Shown here: positions 7,169-15,326 of the stretch, in pieces | Numbering within the stretch: the first letter of the stretch is position 1 | How the letters are laid out: every line of letters starts with the position of its first letter | NCBI GenBank assembly: GCA_002083395.1 | Contig: LWDH01000004.1 | Span: forward strand, 1-21,855 | From: Proteobacteria bacterium SG_bin4 | GTDB lineage: Bacteria; Pseudomonadota; Gammaproteobacteria; Burkholderiales; Nitrosomonadaceae | DNA length: 21,855 nucleotides | Reading direction: 5' to 3' | The notes under the pieces: generated by a model | Database searches by the model: none | Told to the model about the DNA's origin: nothing | Seen by the model: only the letters and a program-made list of their open reading frames with translations | Program-made: the position numbers and the translations under genes

Positions 7169-8015
7169 AAATCTTTGATTCAATGATTTTATGAATCGGA
7201 TGGTAATCTAACCCTTTTGCTACAAACCCTTTGATATCCTTTGGAATTTTTTCCAATGCGGCTTGTGCTGCCGGCTCTGAAGCAAATTCTGCAAAAACGC
7301 ACGCTCCCGAACCGCTCATGGCCGCTATTGTAGTATTTTCCAGTTTCTTTAGCCACTCCAAACATCGAGCGACTTCAGGGTATAAGCGGCAAACGACCGA
7401 TTCCAAATCGTTATGTCCTTGCCAGACGGAAAAGGGCGGTATTTTGATCGGTATTGTGTTTCGTGTCAATTCCTTACTGGTAAAAATCTCTGCGGTCGAT
7501 ACATGCACTGGCGGTACCAGTATCAGATACCAGGCCGGCGGCAGTTCGATCGCGGACAGCTTCTCGCCGACACCTTCGGCAAACGCGTTTTGACCGAAAA
7601 TAAACACTGGAACGTCGGCGCCCAATTGCAATCCCAGTTCGAGCAAGCGTGCCTGGCTCACATGGGCTTGCCATAAATGGTTCAGCGCCAGCAAGGTGGT
7701 TGCTGCATCCGAGCTGCCGCCGCCGAGACCGCCGCCCATTGGGATTTGTTTGTGCAAAAAGATATCGACTCCGGCCGTGACAGCGGCTTCACGCTGCAAT
7801 AACGTGGCGGCGCGAACGCATAAATCCTTGTCTTCGGGCACGCCCGGAATCGGGGTATGCAGTTTGATAACACCATCGGACCGCAACCGGAAACTCAGTT
7901 GATCCGAATAATCAATCAGGCGGAACACGGTTTGCAACAGATGATAACCGTCCGGTCTGCGGCCGGTCACGTGTAAAAAAAGATTCAGTTTTGCCGGAGC
8001 GGGAAAGGTATGCAT
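7167..8015 (-). CDS. ispE: 4-diphosphocytidyl-2-C-methyl-D-erythritol kinase
   Basis: This GHMP-fold kinase phosphorylates CDP-methylerythritol in the MEP pathway to isoprenoids. The 282-residue protein has PAPAKLNLFLHV at 5-16 with catalytic Lys9, the glycine-rich ATP loop PMGGGLGGGSSD at 92-103, catalytic Asp134 in GADVPVF, and the C-terminal MSGSG motif. The start at 8013-8015 gives MHTFPAPAKLN, seven bases after the lolB stop, so translation is probably coupled. A longer reading from a TTG at 8048 overlaps lolB and adds residues foreign to the family. The TAG stop (7169-7167) overlaps the first two bases of tRNA-Gln. Confidence 0.96.
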   Translation of the reverse strand: MHTFPAPAKLNLFLHVTGRRPDGYHLLQTVFRLIDYSDQLSFRLRSDGVIKLHTPIPGVPEDKDLCVRAATLLQREAAVTAGVDIFLHKQIPMGGGLGGGSSDAATTLLALNHLWQAHVSQARLLELGLQLGADVPVFIFGQNAFAEGVGEKLSAIELPPAWYLILVPPVHVSTAEIFTSKELTRNTIPIKIPPFSVWQGHNDLESVVCRLYPEVARCLEWLKKLENTTIAAMSGSGACVFAEFASEPAAQAALEKIPKDIKGFVAKGLDYHPIHKIIESKI

Positions 8016-8022
8016 AGGCGGG

Positions 8023-8667
8023 TTAGTTGACTTTCCAGTTATCAACAATCAAGCGGATTTTCAGCTTCTGATTTTCGAAGAACAAGTGGATGTTTTTTGG
8101 TAATGGCGCCGAACTGAACGAGGTTTGGGTAAAACTGTTGTAATGAATGTGCCAACCGTCTTGCCGGATTGCGAGCAACTGATTTTGCCGGTCCAGATCT
8201 TTTTCAGCGGCGGTCAGCGGTGAATGCATTCCCTGAATCCAGTATTTCAAGCCATCGAGCGGCAATCGCCAACCGAGAATCTGTTCCGTCAAAGCCTCTG
8301 TATCGTTGGCATAGTAACCTTCCATTTTGGAGGTAATCAAACGAACCCCTTCTTCGTCTTTGGTGATTTCCGCCACTGCCTGACCTAACGGTGCAAATAG
8401 CAGAATAACGTCATTGGTGGTTTGATGTTCCCAGCGGAAACTGCCGGAAAAACTTTGTTTCTCATCTTGAATGGCAATGCGGCCTAAGATATTAAAATCG
8501 TAGGCTGGAGTTTTCTGTGCGGAGGTCGCGGGATCGAATAATACGGTGGTTGCAACCGTGTCGGTTTGTGTGACCGTCGGGATGGTTTTACACCCGTGCA
8601 GCAGAATTATCAGGCAGCCGATCAAAATTCCCGGAAGAACGTTCCGCTGGTTAATTCGAAGCCGCAT
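8023..8667 (-). CDS. lolB: Outer-membrane lipoprotein LolB
   Basis: LolB is the outer-membrane receptor that takes lipoproteins from periplasmic LolA and inserts them. The 214-residue protein starts with a short basic stretch, a hydrophobic segment (about 11-24) and a lipobox-like LLHGC with the acylated Cys at 26. The His two residues before Cys is unusual, but spacing and Gly before Cys fit. The family's central pattern follows: ILGRIAIQ, SFSGSFRWEH, LLFAPLGQAVAEI, then TEQILGWRLPLDGLKYWIQG. The ATG at 8665-8667 is preferred over a TTG eight codons upstream because it gives a normal signal sequence, although neither has a clear ribosome site. It lies between minE and ispE on the same strand; lolB-ispE is a conserved pair. 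Confidence 0.9.
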   Translation of the reverse strand: MRLRINQRNVLPGILIGCLIILLHGCKTIPTVTQTDTVATTVLFDPATSAQKTPAYDFNILGRIAIQDEKQSFSGSFRWEHQTTNDVILLFAPLGQAVAEITKDEEGVRLITSKMEGYYANDTEALTEQILGWRLPLDGLKYWIQGMHSPLTAAEKDLDRQNQLLAIRQDGWHIHYNSFTQTSFSSAPLPKNIHLFFENQKLKIRLIVDNWKVN

Positions 8668-8748
8668 CGCAGGCCGTTTGAATTTTCTCAATCATTGCAA
8701 CGATCATCAATTCCGCTTCATCAGGCAGCGCTCGCTAAGCGGGAGACG

Positions 8749-9027
8749 CTAACTATTGGCGGTTCTGTTGGTTTGTTGATAATCCGGCAGAACAATATTC
8801 AGTTCCAATGTTTCCTGATTTTCGTCCTGTTCAAAATTAATGGAAATGGCATCCTGATCGACATTCACGTATTTCCGCACAACTTCAAGCAATTCCTTTT
8901 GCAATTGCGGCAAATAAGAGGGCTGATTGCGGTATTTGCGCTCATGCGCAACGAGAATTTGCAGTCTTTCCTTGGCCAGCGGCGCAGTTTTGGGTTTGGA
9001 AGATCTGAAATAGTCAAGTAAGCTCAT
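8749..9027 (-). CDS. minE: Cell division topological specificity factor MinE
   Basis: MinE triggers the ATPase of membrane-bound MinD and drives its oscillation, confining the MinCD inhibitor to the poles. The 92-residue protein has the family layout. An N-terminal membrane-targeting segment (MSLLDYFRS) is followed by the MinD-contact helix (about 13-32, KERLQILVAHERKY) and a C-terminal dimer domain ending in LELNIVLPDYQ. The ATG (9025-9027) overlaps the minD TGA (9024-9026) in an ATGA junction, so translation is coupled. It is the last gene of minC-minD-minE; lolB follows 81 bases downstream. Confidence 0.97.
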   Translation of the reverse strand: MSLLDYFRSSKPKTAPLAKERLQILVAHERKYRNQPSYLPQLQKELLEVVRKYVNVDQDAISINFEQDENQETLELNIVLPDYQQTNRTANS

Positions 9028-9836
9028 TTTCTTCCTCCAAAAAGTCGCTTGAGAAACCCTTGTTTGCCATCGATAAACCGATGCGGAAGTTTCTCTCCAA
9101 GATATCGCGCCACGACATCGGCGTAGGCCTGACCGGCTTCGCTTTTTTCATCCAGTATGACCGGCATCCCGGCATTGGATGCGGATAAGACTGATTTTGA
9201 CTCGGGGATAATGCCCAATAATTCCAAGGACAAGATTTCCTGCACGTCCTCCAGGCTTAGCATTTCTCCCAATCTGACCCTATCCGGATCGTAGCGGGTC
9301 AGCAATAAATATTCCTTGATCGGCTCTTCATTTCTCTCAGCCCGGCGTGATTTACTGGAAAGAATACCGAGCATGCGGTCGGAATCCCGCACCGATGAAA
9401 TTTCAGGGTTGGTCACGACAAAAGCGTCGTCCGCGTAATAAAGCGCTAAATTGGCGCCCTTTTCAATACCGGCGGGTGAATCGCAGACAATGTATTCAAA
9501 ATCCTTGGATAATTCATCTAAAACCTTACCGACGCCTTCTTGCGTCAATGCATCTTTGTCGCGCGTTTGCGAGGCCGGCAGGATATAGAGCAAATTGCAG
9601 TTTTTATCGCGGATAAGCGCTTGATTGAGACTGGCTTCACCATTGATTACATTGATGAAATCATAAACCACCCGGCGTTCGCAGCCCAAAATTAAATCCA
9701 GGTTGCGTAATCCCACGTCGAAATCGATAACAGCCGTTTTGTGGCCTTTTTTCGCTAATCCCATGGCAATCGCTGCGCTCGTTGTGGTTTTACCGACGCC
9801 CCCCTTGCCTGATGTCACGACTATAATTCTTGCCAA
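9024..9836 (-). CDS. minD: Septum site-determining ATPase MinD
   Basis: MinD binds the membrane as an ATP dimer, recruits MinC to block FtsZ, and is released by MinE. The 270-residue protein has the deviant Walker A motif GKGGVGKTT at 10-18, the conserved DFDVGLRNLDL stretch, the DSPAGIE Walker B/switch region, and a C-terminal amphipathic membrane helix ending GFLKRLFGG. The start codon is TTG (9836-9834). The protein normally begins MARIIVVTSGKGG, and AAAGGAGG (9849-9842), a near-perfect ribosome site, sits five bases upstream. It follows minC by 24 bases and overlaps minE by 4. Confidence 0.98.
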   Translation of the reverse strand: MARIIVVTSGKGGVGKTTTSAAIAMGLAKKGHKTAVIDFDVGLRNLDLILGCERRVVYDFINVINGEASLNQALIRDKNCNLLYILPASQTRDKDALTQEGVGKVLDELSKDFEYIVCDSPAGIEKGANLALYYADDAFVVTNPEISSVRDSDRMLGILSSKSRRAERNEEPIKEYLLLTRYDPDRVRLGEMLSLEDVQEILSLELLGIIPESKSVLSASNAGMPVILDEKSEAGQAYADVVARYLGEKLPHRFIDGKQGFLKRLFGGRK

Positions 9837-9841
9837 TTGCG

Positions 9842-9849
9842 CCTCCTTT
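9842..9849 (-). promoter_or_regulatory. Strong ribosome binding site for the TTG start of minD
   Basis: On the minus strand AAAGGAGG lies five bases before the TTG at 9836-9834. It contains the full AGGAGG core and decides the start codon, since no ATG lies near the family's N-terminus. A strong site paired with a weak start codon is a common way to set protein dose. Confidence 0.85.
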
Positions 9850-9860
9850 ACTGTTTGGTA

Positions 9861-10634
9861 TTAAGCGATTTCTTTAATGATCAATGCATGATCCTGTAGA
9901 TAGATCTGTACCGGATTTTCATAGGTTTGCTTGTTGATATCTTCACTGGTTTTATAGTCGCCAGCGATGGATATAAGCTCCGCCTGTAAATCAAAACAAA
10001 AAATTCTGGCGGCGGTATTGCCATGCACACCCGCCAATGCACGTCCACGCAGGGTATTATAGACATGAATATTGCCTTCAGCCATTATTTCGGCGCCGGC
10101 GCTGACTTGCGACAGAATGATCAAATCACCGGATGCGTAGATACGTTGCCCGGAACGGATCGGATGCGTCACCAAGGTTGCGGCCGCCGGTACCGGGGGA
10201 ATCGCAACCGGTTTCACCGGTTCTTTGGACGGTTTGATTTCAGGTTGAGCGCTTGCCTGTTGAACGGCTTCCTGTTTGGGCGATTCGCCGATGACGATAG
10301 AACTTCCAAGATCGCGCACGGTGTCGATAGGAATGAACAAGGCGCGGGCTTGCTGGTTTTGTTGTTCGCTGCCACCGCGGATGCCGACCGGGAAAAAACC
10401 GATCCGGCGCAGCAGATCAATGATCTGAGTGAGATCCAATTCCTGATTTGACTTGTTGAGTTCACGCAAGTCGATGATGACTGGGGAATCTTTAAAAAAT
10501 TCCGGGGCTAATTTTATTTTTTCGTGCAGTGTCTGCTCAATTGCAGCGATGTTATTGGTAAAAAGAATCAGGATGGGAGAAAAAAAGGTACTGCTTTTGA
10601 ATTCAAGTGCTGGCGTTGTGGAAGTGTTTAACAT
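9861..10634 (-). CDS. minC: Septum site-determining protein MinC
   Basis: MinC is the FtsZ-inhibiting part of the Min system. The 257-residue protein has an N-terminal domain (about 8-105, including SPVIIDLRELNK) that antagonises FtsZ. A linker rich in Pro, Ala, Gln and Lys follows (about 125-155). The C-terminal beta-helix domain (about 158-257) begins at HPIRSGQRIYASGDLIIL and contains AEGNIHVYNTLRGRALAG, the region that dimerises and binds MinD. The ATG at 10632-10634 is the only reasonable start. It is the first gene of minCDE; no convincing promoter was found in the 102 bases between it and the TPR gene, so it may be read through from upstream. Confidence 0.95.
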   Translation of the reverse strand: MLNTSTTPALEFKSSTFFSPILILFTNNIAAIEQTLHEKIKLAPEFFKDSPVIIDLRELNKSNQELDLTQIIDLLRRIGFFPVGIRGGSEQQNQQARALFIPIDTVRDLGSSIVIGESPKQEAVQQASAQPEIKPSKEPVKPVAIPPVPAAATLVTHPIRSGQRIYASGDLIILSQVSAGAEIMAEGNIHVYNTLRGRALAGVHGNTAARIFCFDLQAELISIAGDYKTSEDINKQTYENPVQIYLQDHALIIKEIA

Positions 10635-10736
10635 TTTCAGGGTTTGCGATCAATAAAGGCGCTGGTAATTCACGGTCAGTTAAAGCCGTTGCTGTTGCCA
10701 GAATGATATCACTGAACATGCCGGATTTATGAAAAC

Positions 10737-12473
10737 TTAATCGATAATCTTCTTTTTTGTAAGTCGTTGTAATGTTTCCAGCAAGACGTCATTATCCGGA
10801 TCTTTTTCGAGAGCGGCGCGCCAGATATTTTTAGCATCTTCTTTTGCGCCTTGAATCCATAGCACTTCACCCAAATGTGCGGCAATTTCGGGATCGGGCC
10901 GGGCGGCAAAAGCCAGATTTAAATAATTCAGCCCTTCTGTAATATTCCCCATGCGGTAGTATACCCATCCCAGGCTATCCATGATATAGGGGTCTTCGGG
11001 CGACAATTCTAAAGCCTTTTTTATCAGATTCAAGGCTTCCGGCAATTGCTTGCCGCGGTCGGCATAGCTGTATCCCAGCGCATTGTAGGCATGGGGATTG
11101 TCGGGTCTGAGCTGGATCAGCTTGCGTAAGTCTTGCTCAAGGATATTGAATTTGCCCAATTTGTCGGCAGCCAAGGCGCGGTCATAGAGCAACTCGGGAT
11201 AATCGGGCATTTTTTTTAAGCCATCGTTAAGCAAATTGAATACTTCTTGATGGGCTTTGGTTCTTCTCAGAATTTGCGCTTCCGCCAGGATGAGATGCGC
11301 TGTTTGCTGATCATTAGCGGCGGGCAGGCTTTGCAGGTGCGCGCGCGCTTCGTTTAAAAAGCCTTTGGTTGCGAGCAAATCGGCATAGCGGATTTGCGCC
11401 GGTAGAAAGCGGCTGCCGCTTTTCACCATTTGATACGATTGCATCGCCATATCCGCGCGGCCGGTTTCTTCGTAAATCTGGCCAAGGTGAAAATGCACGG
11501 CGTTGGCATCTTTATAGCCTAAATCCAAAGCCTTTCTGAAACTCGATTCGGTTACGTCGAAATCGCCCATTTCCGCGGCTAATAATCCCGTTGCGAGCGT
11601 AATTTCCGGGTCAGATGCATTTTTATCCAATAACCATTGCACTTGTTCGCGTGCTTGCTCCAACTGGTGATCGCCGATCAATAGCCGTGTGTAAGCAATC
11701 CGTACTTCATTAGAGGCAGGAAATTTCTGCAAATAGTCGCGGTAGAAATTGCTGGCATCGGTGATTGAAGCTTTTTGCAGTATTCTGCCATTATGAACAG
11801 CCGCAACTTCCCAGTCCGGACGCAGCGCCAAGGCACGTTGCATTTCTTCTTGTGCGAGCTGATGCTGATTGGCGAACCAGGCGGCCTGCGAAAGCGCGAA
11901 ATGGACTTCCGGAGAATCTTTATAGGGCTGGGACAGATGCTGCACCAGCCGCAGCGTTGCCGCTCTGTCGGGATTGCGAGACAACAGTTGATTGAGCTGC
12001 ATGAATGCATTGCCGACTTGATCGGTTTGCGATGCCAATAATTTTTCAAGGTGCGGTTTGGCTGCGTCCAGTTTGCCAAGATTCACCAACAGCGCCGCAA
12101 TGGTTTGGCGAGCATCCGAAGAATCCGGTTCGAGCTCAACCCACATTGTTGCTGCTTGCTCGGCAGCGATGGGATTGCCCGCGTGCAGGGAAATTTCTGT
12201 TGCGCGTTTGGCAAGCCGCGGATCTTTTGTGGTCTTGGCAAGTTTTACGTAGCGATTGACCGCGATATCCAGATTGCCGCGCTGCAATGCGGTTTCGCCC
12301 ACTAAGAAATCGAATAGGATCGGGGCCGTCAACTCTTGCTTGGGTAGGTTTCGATGACCCTCGTCATCTTGCTCGGCGGATTCCCCGTTTTTATCTGTCG
12401 CCTGATTCGCAGGCATCTGCGCGCAGGCAGAAAGTCCAGATAGCAATAACACATATAGAAGTTTAAATTTCAT
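10737..12473 (-). CDS. TPR-repeat lipoprotein
   Basis: The 578-residue protein has a lipoprotein signal (MKFKLLYVLLLSGLSAC) with the modified cysteine at 17, so it should be anchored in a membrane facing the periplasm. The rest is a chain of helix-turn-helix tetratricopeptide repeats from about residue 60 to the end. Clear ones contain VNLGKLDAAKPHLEKLL, FHLGQIYEETGRADMAMQSY, YNALGYSYADRG and DSLGWVYYRMGNITEGLNYL. TPR arrays bind proteins; no enzyme motif is seen and the partner is unknown. In many betaproteobacteria a TPR protein of this kind sits directly before lolB, and here minCDE lies between. The ATG at 12471-12473 gives a textbook signal peptide. It diverges from lnt across 354 noncoding bases. 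Confidence 0.9.
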   Translation of the reverse strand: MKFKLLYVLLLSGLSACAQMPANQATDKNGESAEQDDEGHRNLPKQELTAPILFDFLVGETALQRGNLDIAVNRYVKLAKTTKDPRLAKRATEISLHAGNPIAAEQAATMWVELEPDSSDARQTIAALLVNLGKLDAAKPHLEKLLASQTDQVGNAFMQLNQLLSRNPDRAATLRLVQHLSQPYKDSPEVHFALSQAAWFANQHQLAQEEMQRALALRPDWEVAAVHNGRILQKASITDASNFYRDYLQKFPASNEVRIAYTRLLIGDHQLEQAREQVQWLLDKNASDPEITLATGLLAAEMGDFDVTESSFRKALDLGYKDANAVHFHLGQIYEETGRADMAMQSYQMVKSGSRFLPAQIRYADLLATKGFLNEARAHLQSLPAANDQQTAHLILAEAQILRRTKAHQEVFNLLNDGLKKMPDYPELLYDRALAADKLGKFNILEQDLRKLIQLRPDNPHAYNALGYSYADRGKQLPEALNLIKKALELSPEDPYIMDSLGWVYYRMGNITEGLNYLNLAFAARPDPEIAAHLGEVLWIQGAKEDAKNIWRAALEKDPDNDVLLETLQRLTKKKIID

Positions 12474-12827
12474 GAGAAATCCGTTTGATTTTCGAATATT
12501 GGGTAAACCGTATCAGTTATTTACAGCGCTAGAGAAATTTATTACAGCTCATCAATCTATTTGCATATCGTTTAATATCGCTGCGTTTTGAGGTTGGATG
12601 CTATTGTAACAAAGCCTTTCGATTACTATTGCCGGATAATAAAGTGAATAAATAGCTATTTAGCATAAGTAGTACGGATTGTCATCACGAAAAGCAAGAT
12701 TAAAAATTATGCGAACGGGAAACGCAGGATACTTTATGATTCATTAAACGCTGAGAACAACATTAACTTATGAAAGTTCACAGGTGTTACCGCATGTGGA
12801 AAAGCGTACCATTTCTGCTATGTATTT
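12474..12827. other. Divergent intergenic region between the TPR gene and lnt
   Basis: These 354 AT-rich bases should hold the promoters for the minus-strand TPR-min-lolB block and for plus-strand lnt. I see no strong consensus promoter. The best plus-strand candidate is TTGTCA followed 16-17 bases later by an A/T-rich hexamer around 12700. A perfect 12-base palindrome, AAATAGCTATTT, lies at 12650-12661. A short reading frame starting with ATG at 12770 runs out of frame into lnt and resembles nothing known. Confidence 0.5.
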
Positions 12828-14357
12828 TTGATTCATTTTCTACCTTTGAAACGATTGAAGAATCCCTATTTCAAATTGCTGCTGGTTTATCTGGCGGGCG
12901 CACTGACGGTACTTGGTTTTGCGCCTTTCTATCTGTTTCCGGTGCCGGTCATGACGTTGGCGTGGTTGCTGGCATTGTGTCATAAAAACCAAAGCCCGAT
13001 CAAAAATGCCGCCCTTGGGTTTTGGTTCGGCATGGGATTATTTAGCGCCGGGGTTACCTGGATTTATGTCAGTTTGCACGATTTTGGCGCGATGCCGGCG
13101 CCGGTCGCGGTGGCGGCATTGATCATTTTATGCGCATACCTGTCGTTGTTCCCGGCTTGCGGTTTGTGGCTGCTAACCCGGTTGCGCGTGGCTTCGTCCT
13201 GGCTTTGGGGGGCATTGGCCGCGGCATTGTGGATGTTATCCGAATGGCTGCGCGGCACGTTGTTCACCGGTTTTCCTTGGCTGGCGCTGGGCTACTCGCA
13301 AGCGCCGTACAGTCCCCTGGCGGGTTTTGCGCCGATCGTCGGCATGTATGGTATTTCTTTGATTATCGTATTCAGCGCCACCTTGTTATTTTTCTGGATC
13401 GAGAACGTTCGCAGAAACTGGCGCTGGGGAGCGGCTTTGCTAACGATCTGGTTATGCGGCTTTGGGTTGCAATTAATTGATTGGGTAAAACCCGAAGGCG
13501 AGCCGGTCACGGTGAGCCTGTTACAAGGGAATATTTCGCAGGATCTGAAATGGCGCGCGGATCAGATCGAATATTCAATGGAAACTTACGCGCAGTTGAT
13601 CCTGGAGAGCGACAGCCAGTTGATCGTGACGCCGGAAATTTCGATTCCGCTATTCAACGACGTGGTACCGCCGGCGTATCTGGCGTATATCGCCGAACAC
13701 GCCCGCAGTGTCAAAGGCGATGTGCTGATCGGACTGGCCGAGCGCGATCATACAGACGGCAATGCGTATTACAACACCATGTTCAGCTTCGGCATTTCAC
13801 CCGAACAAAGCTATCGTAAACATCATTTGGTGCCGTTCGGCGAATATATTCCGTTCAAGCCGCTGTTCGGCTGGGTGATTCAGGTGCTGCAAATTCCGTT
13901 GTCGGATTTCTCGCGCGGCGGGTTGGATCAGCAGCCGATGGAAATCGCCGGGCAGCGCGTAGCGGTCAATATTTGTTACGAGGATGTGTTCGGCGAGGAA
14001 ATCATCAACCAGCTACCGCAGGCCACATTGCTGGTCAACGTTAGTAACGATGCCTGGTTCGGCCGTTCGATCGGGCCGCAGCAACATTTGCAGATTTCGC
14101 AAATGCGCGCGCTGGAAACCGGCCGTTACATGTTGCGCGCGACCAACACCGGCGTCACCGCGATTATCGACGAGCGCGGACGTGTGCTCGAGACCATCGA
14201 AATTTTCACCACCGCGGCATTACATGGCGTAGCGCAGGGCTTCACCGGTGCGACACCGTATGTGCGGGTGGGCAATTACCCGGTGCTGGGATTGACGATG
14301 TTGTTATTGGGCATCGGATTGCTATCCGCCTTCCGTGCCGCACGCAAAACCCGGTAA
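12828..14357 (+). CDS. lnt: Apolipoprotein N-acyltransferase
   Basis: Lnt adds the third acyl chain to the N-terminal cysteine of lipoproteins in the inner membrane, the step before Lol sorting. The protein (509 residues from the TTG used here) has an N-terminal multi-pass membrane part (about 1-215) with FWFGMGLFSAGVTWIYVS. A nitrilase-fold domain follows with the catalytic triad E270 (TPEIS), K331 (YRKHHLVPFGEY) and C383 (NICYEDVFGEE), then a last membrane helix near 485-503. No ATG or GTG is available in frame before the first membrane helix. TTG at 12828 or 12846 are the candidates, both without a clear ribosome site, so the exact start is uncertain. It precedes glyQ by 42 bases. Confidence 0.93.
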   Translation: MIHFLPLKRLKNPYFKLLLVYLAGALTVLGFAPFYLFPVPVMTLAWLLALCHKNQSPIKNAALGFWFGMGLFSAGVTWIYVSLHDFGAMPAPVAVAALIILCAYLSLFPACGLWLLTRLRVASSWLWGALAAALWMLSEWLRGTLFTGFPWLALGYSQAPYSPLAGFAPIVGMYGISLIIVFSATLLFFWIENVRRNWRWGAALLTIWLCGFGLQLIDWVKPEGEPVTVSLLQGNISQDLKWRADQIEYSMETYAQLILESDSQLIVTPEISIPLFNDVVPPAYLAYIAEHARSVKGDVLIGLAERDHTDGNAYYNTMFSFGISPEQSYRKHHLVPFGEYIPFKPLFGWVIQVLQIPLSDFSRGGLDQQPMEIAGQRVAVNICYEDVFGEEIINQLPQATLLVNVSNDAWFGRSIGPQQHLQISQMRALETGRYMLRATNTGVTAIIDERGRVLETIEIFTTAALHGVAQGFTGATPYVRVGNYPVLGLTMLLLGIGLLSAFRAARKTR

Positions 14358-14399
14358 AATCCACATATTTTTCAATTTGACGATAACATTCGATATTTC

Positions 14400-15326
14400 A
14401 TGCCGGCACTGACCTTTCAGGAAATCATCCTCACCTTGCAGCGCTATTGGGACAAACAGGGCTGCGCCATTCTGCAACCGTACGATATGGAAGTCGGCGC
14501 AGGCACCAGCCACACCGCCACCTTTTTGCGCGCTATCGGCCCCGAGCCGTGGAAAGTGGCGTACGTGCAACCGTCGCGCCGCCCGAAGGACGGCCGTTAC
14601 GGTGAAAACCCGAACCGCTTGCAGCATTACTATCAGTTCCAGGTGGTGCTGAAACCGGCGCCGAAAAACATCCTGGATTTGTACCTCGATTCGCTGCGCG
14701 AACTGGGTTTCGACCTGACGCAAAACGACGTGCGGCTGGTCGAGGACGATTGGGAAAACCCGACGCTGGGCGCGTGGGGATTGGGCTGGGAAACCTGGCT
14801 GAACGGCATGGAAGTCACGCAATTCACGTATTTCCAGCAAGTCGGCGGCATTGATTGCAAGCCGATCACCGGCGAAATTACCTACGGACTGGAACGGTTG
14901 GCGATGTATCTGCAAGGCGTGGAAAGCGTATTCGACCTGACCTGGACTAAAGGGCTGCGCTATCACGATGTCTATCATCAAAACGAAGTCGAGCAATCGA
15001 AATACAATTTTGAAGAAAGCGACACCGAGTTTTTGTTTCTGGCGTTCGGCAAGCACGAAGCGCAAGCCAACCATCTGATCGCAAAACAACTGGCACTACC
15101 GGCTTACGAGCAAGTGCTGAAAGCCGCGCATACGTTTAATCTGCTCGACGCGCGCGGCGCCATTTCGGTCACCGAGCGCGCGGCGTATATCGGCCGCATC
15201 CGTAACCTGTCGCGCCAAGTCGCCAAAGCCTATTACGACAGCCGTAAAAACCTCAATCCGCCGTTCCCGCTGGCGCCGCGCGAATGGGTCGCGCAAATGC
15301 CCGATATGCAGGAATCCGCATCATGA
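14400..15326 (+). CDS. glyQ: Glycine-tRNA ligase alpha subunit
   Basis: This is the catalytic alpha subunit of the bacterial alpha2-beta2 glycyl-tRNA synthetase, a class II enzyme that activates glycine and charges tRNA-Gly. At 308 residues it has the family's usual length. The signature N-terminal block is intact: TFQEIILTLQRYW, ILQPYDMEVGAGTSHTATF, and the motif 2 region with YVQPSRRPKDGRYGENPNR. A conserved active-site stretch with GLGWETWLNGMEVTQFTYF and a C-terminal helical region also occur. The ATG at 14400 gives the expected MPALTFQEII, though no good ribosome site precedes it. The stop TGA overlaps the glyS ATG (ATGA at 15323-15326), coupling production of the two subunits. Confidence 0.98.
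   Translation: MPALTFQEIILTLQRYWDKQGCAILQPYDMEVGAGTSHTATFLRAIGPEPWKVAYVQPSRRPKDGRYGENPNRLQHYYQFQVVLKPAPKNILDLYLDSLRELGFDLTQNDVRLVEDDWENPTLGAWGLGWETWLNGMEVTQFTYFQQVGGIDCKPITGEITYGLERLAMYLQGVESVFDLTWTKGLRYHDVYHQNEVEQSKYNFEESDTEFLFLAFGKHEAQANHLIAKQLALPAYEQVLKAAHTFNLLDARGAISVTERAAYIGRIRNLSRQVAKAYYDSRKNLNPPFPLAPREWVAQMPDMQESAS

Noticed and set aside
12650..12661. Perfect palindrome AAATAGCTATTT
   Set aside because: It is a single short AT-rich palindrome in an AT-rich gap, so chance is a sufficient explanation.
12770..12985. A 71-codon frame with ATG start overlapping the lnt N-terminus
   Set aside because: It is out of frame with lnt, ends inside it and resembles no known protein. It is kept only as a note on the unclear lnt start.
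14322..15089. A 255-codon minus-strand frame opposite glyQ
   Set aside because: It is a mirror of the conserved glyQ frame with no family features.
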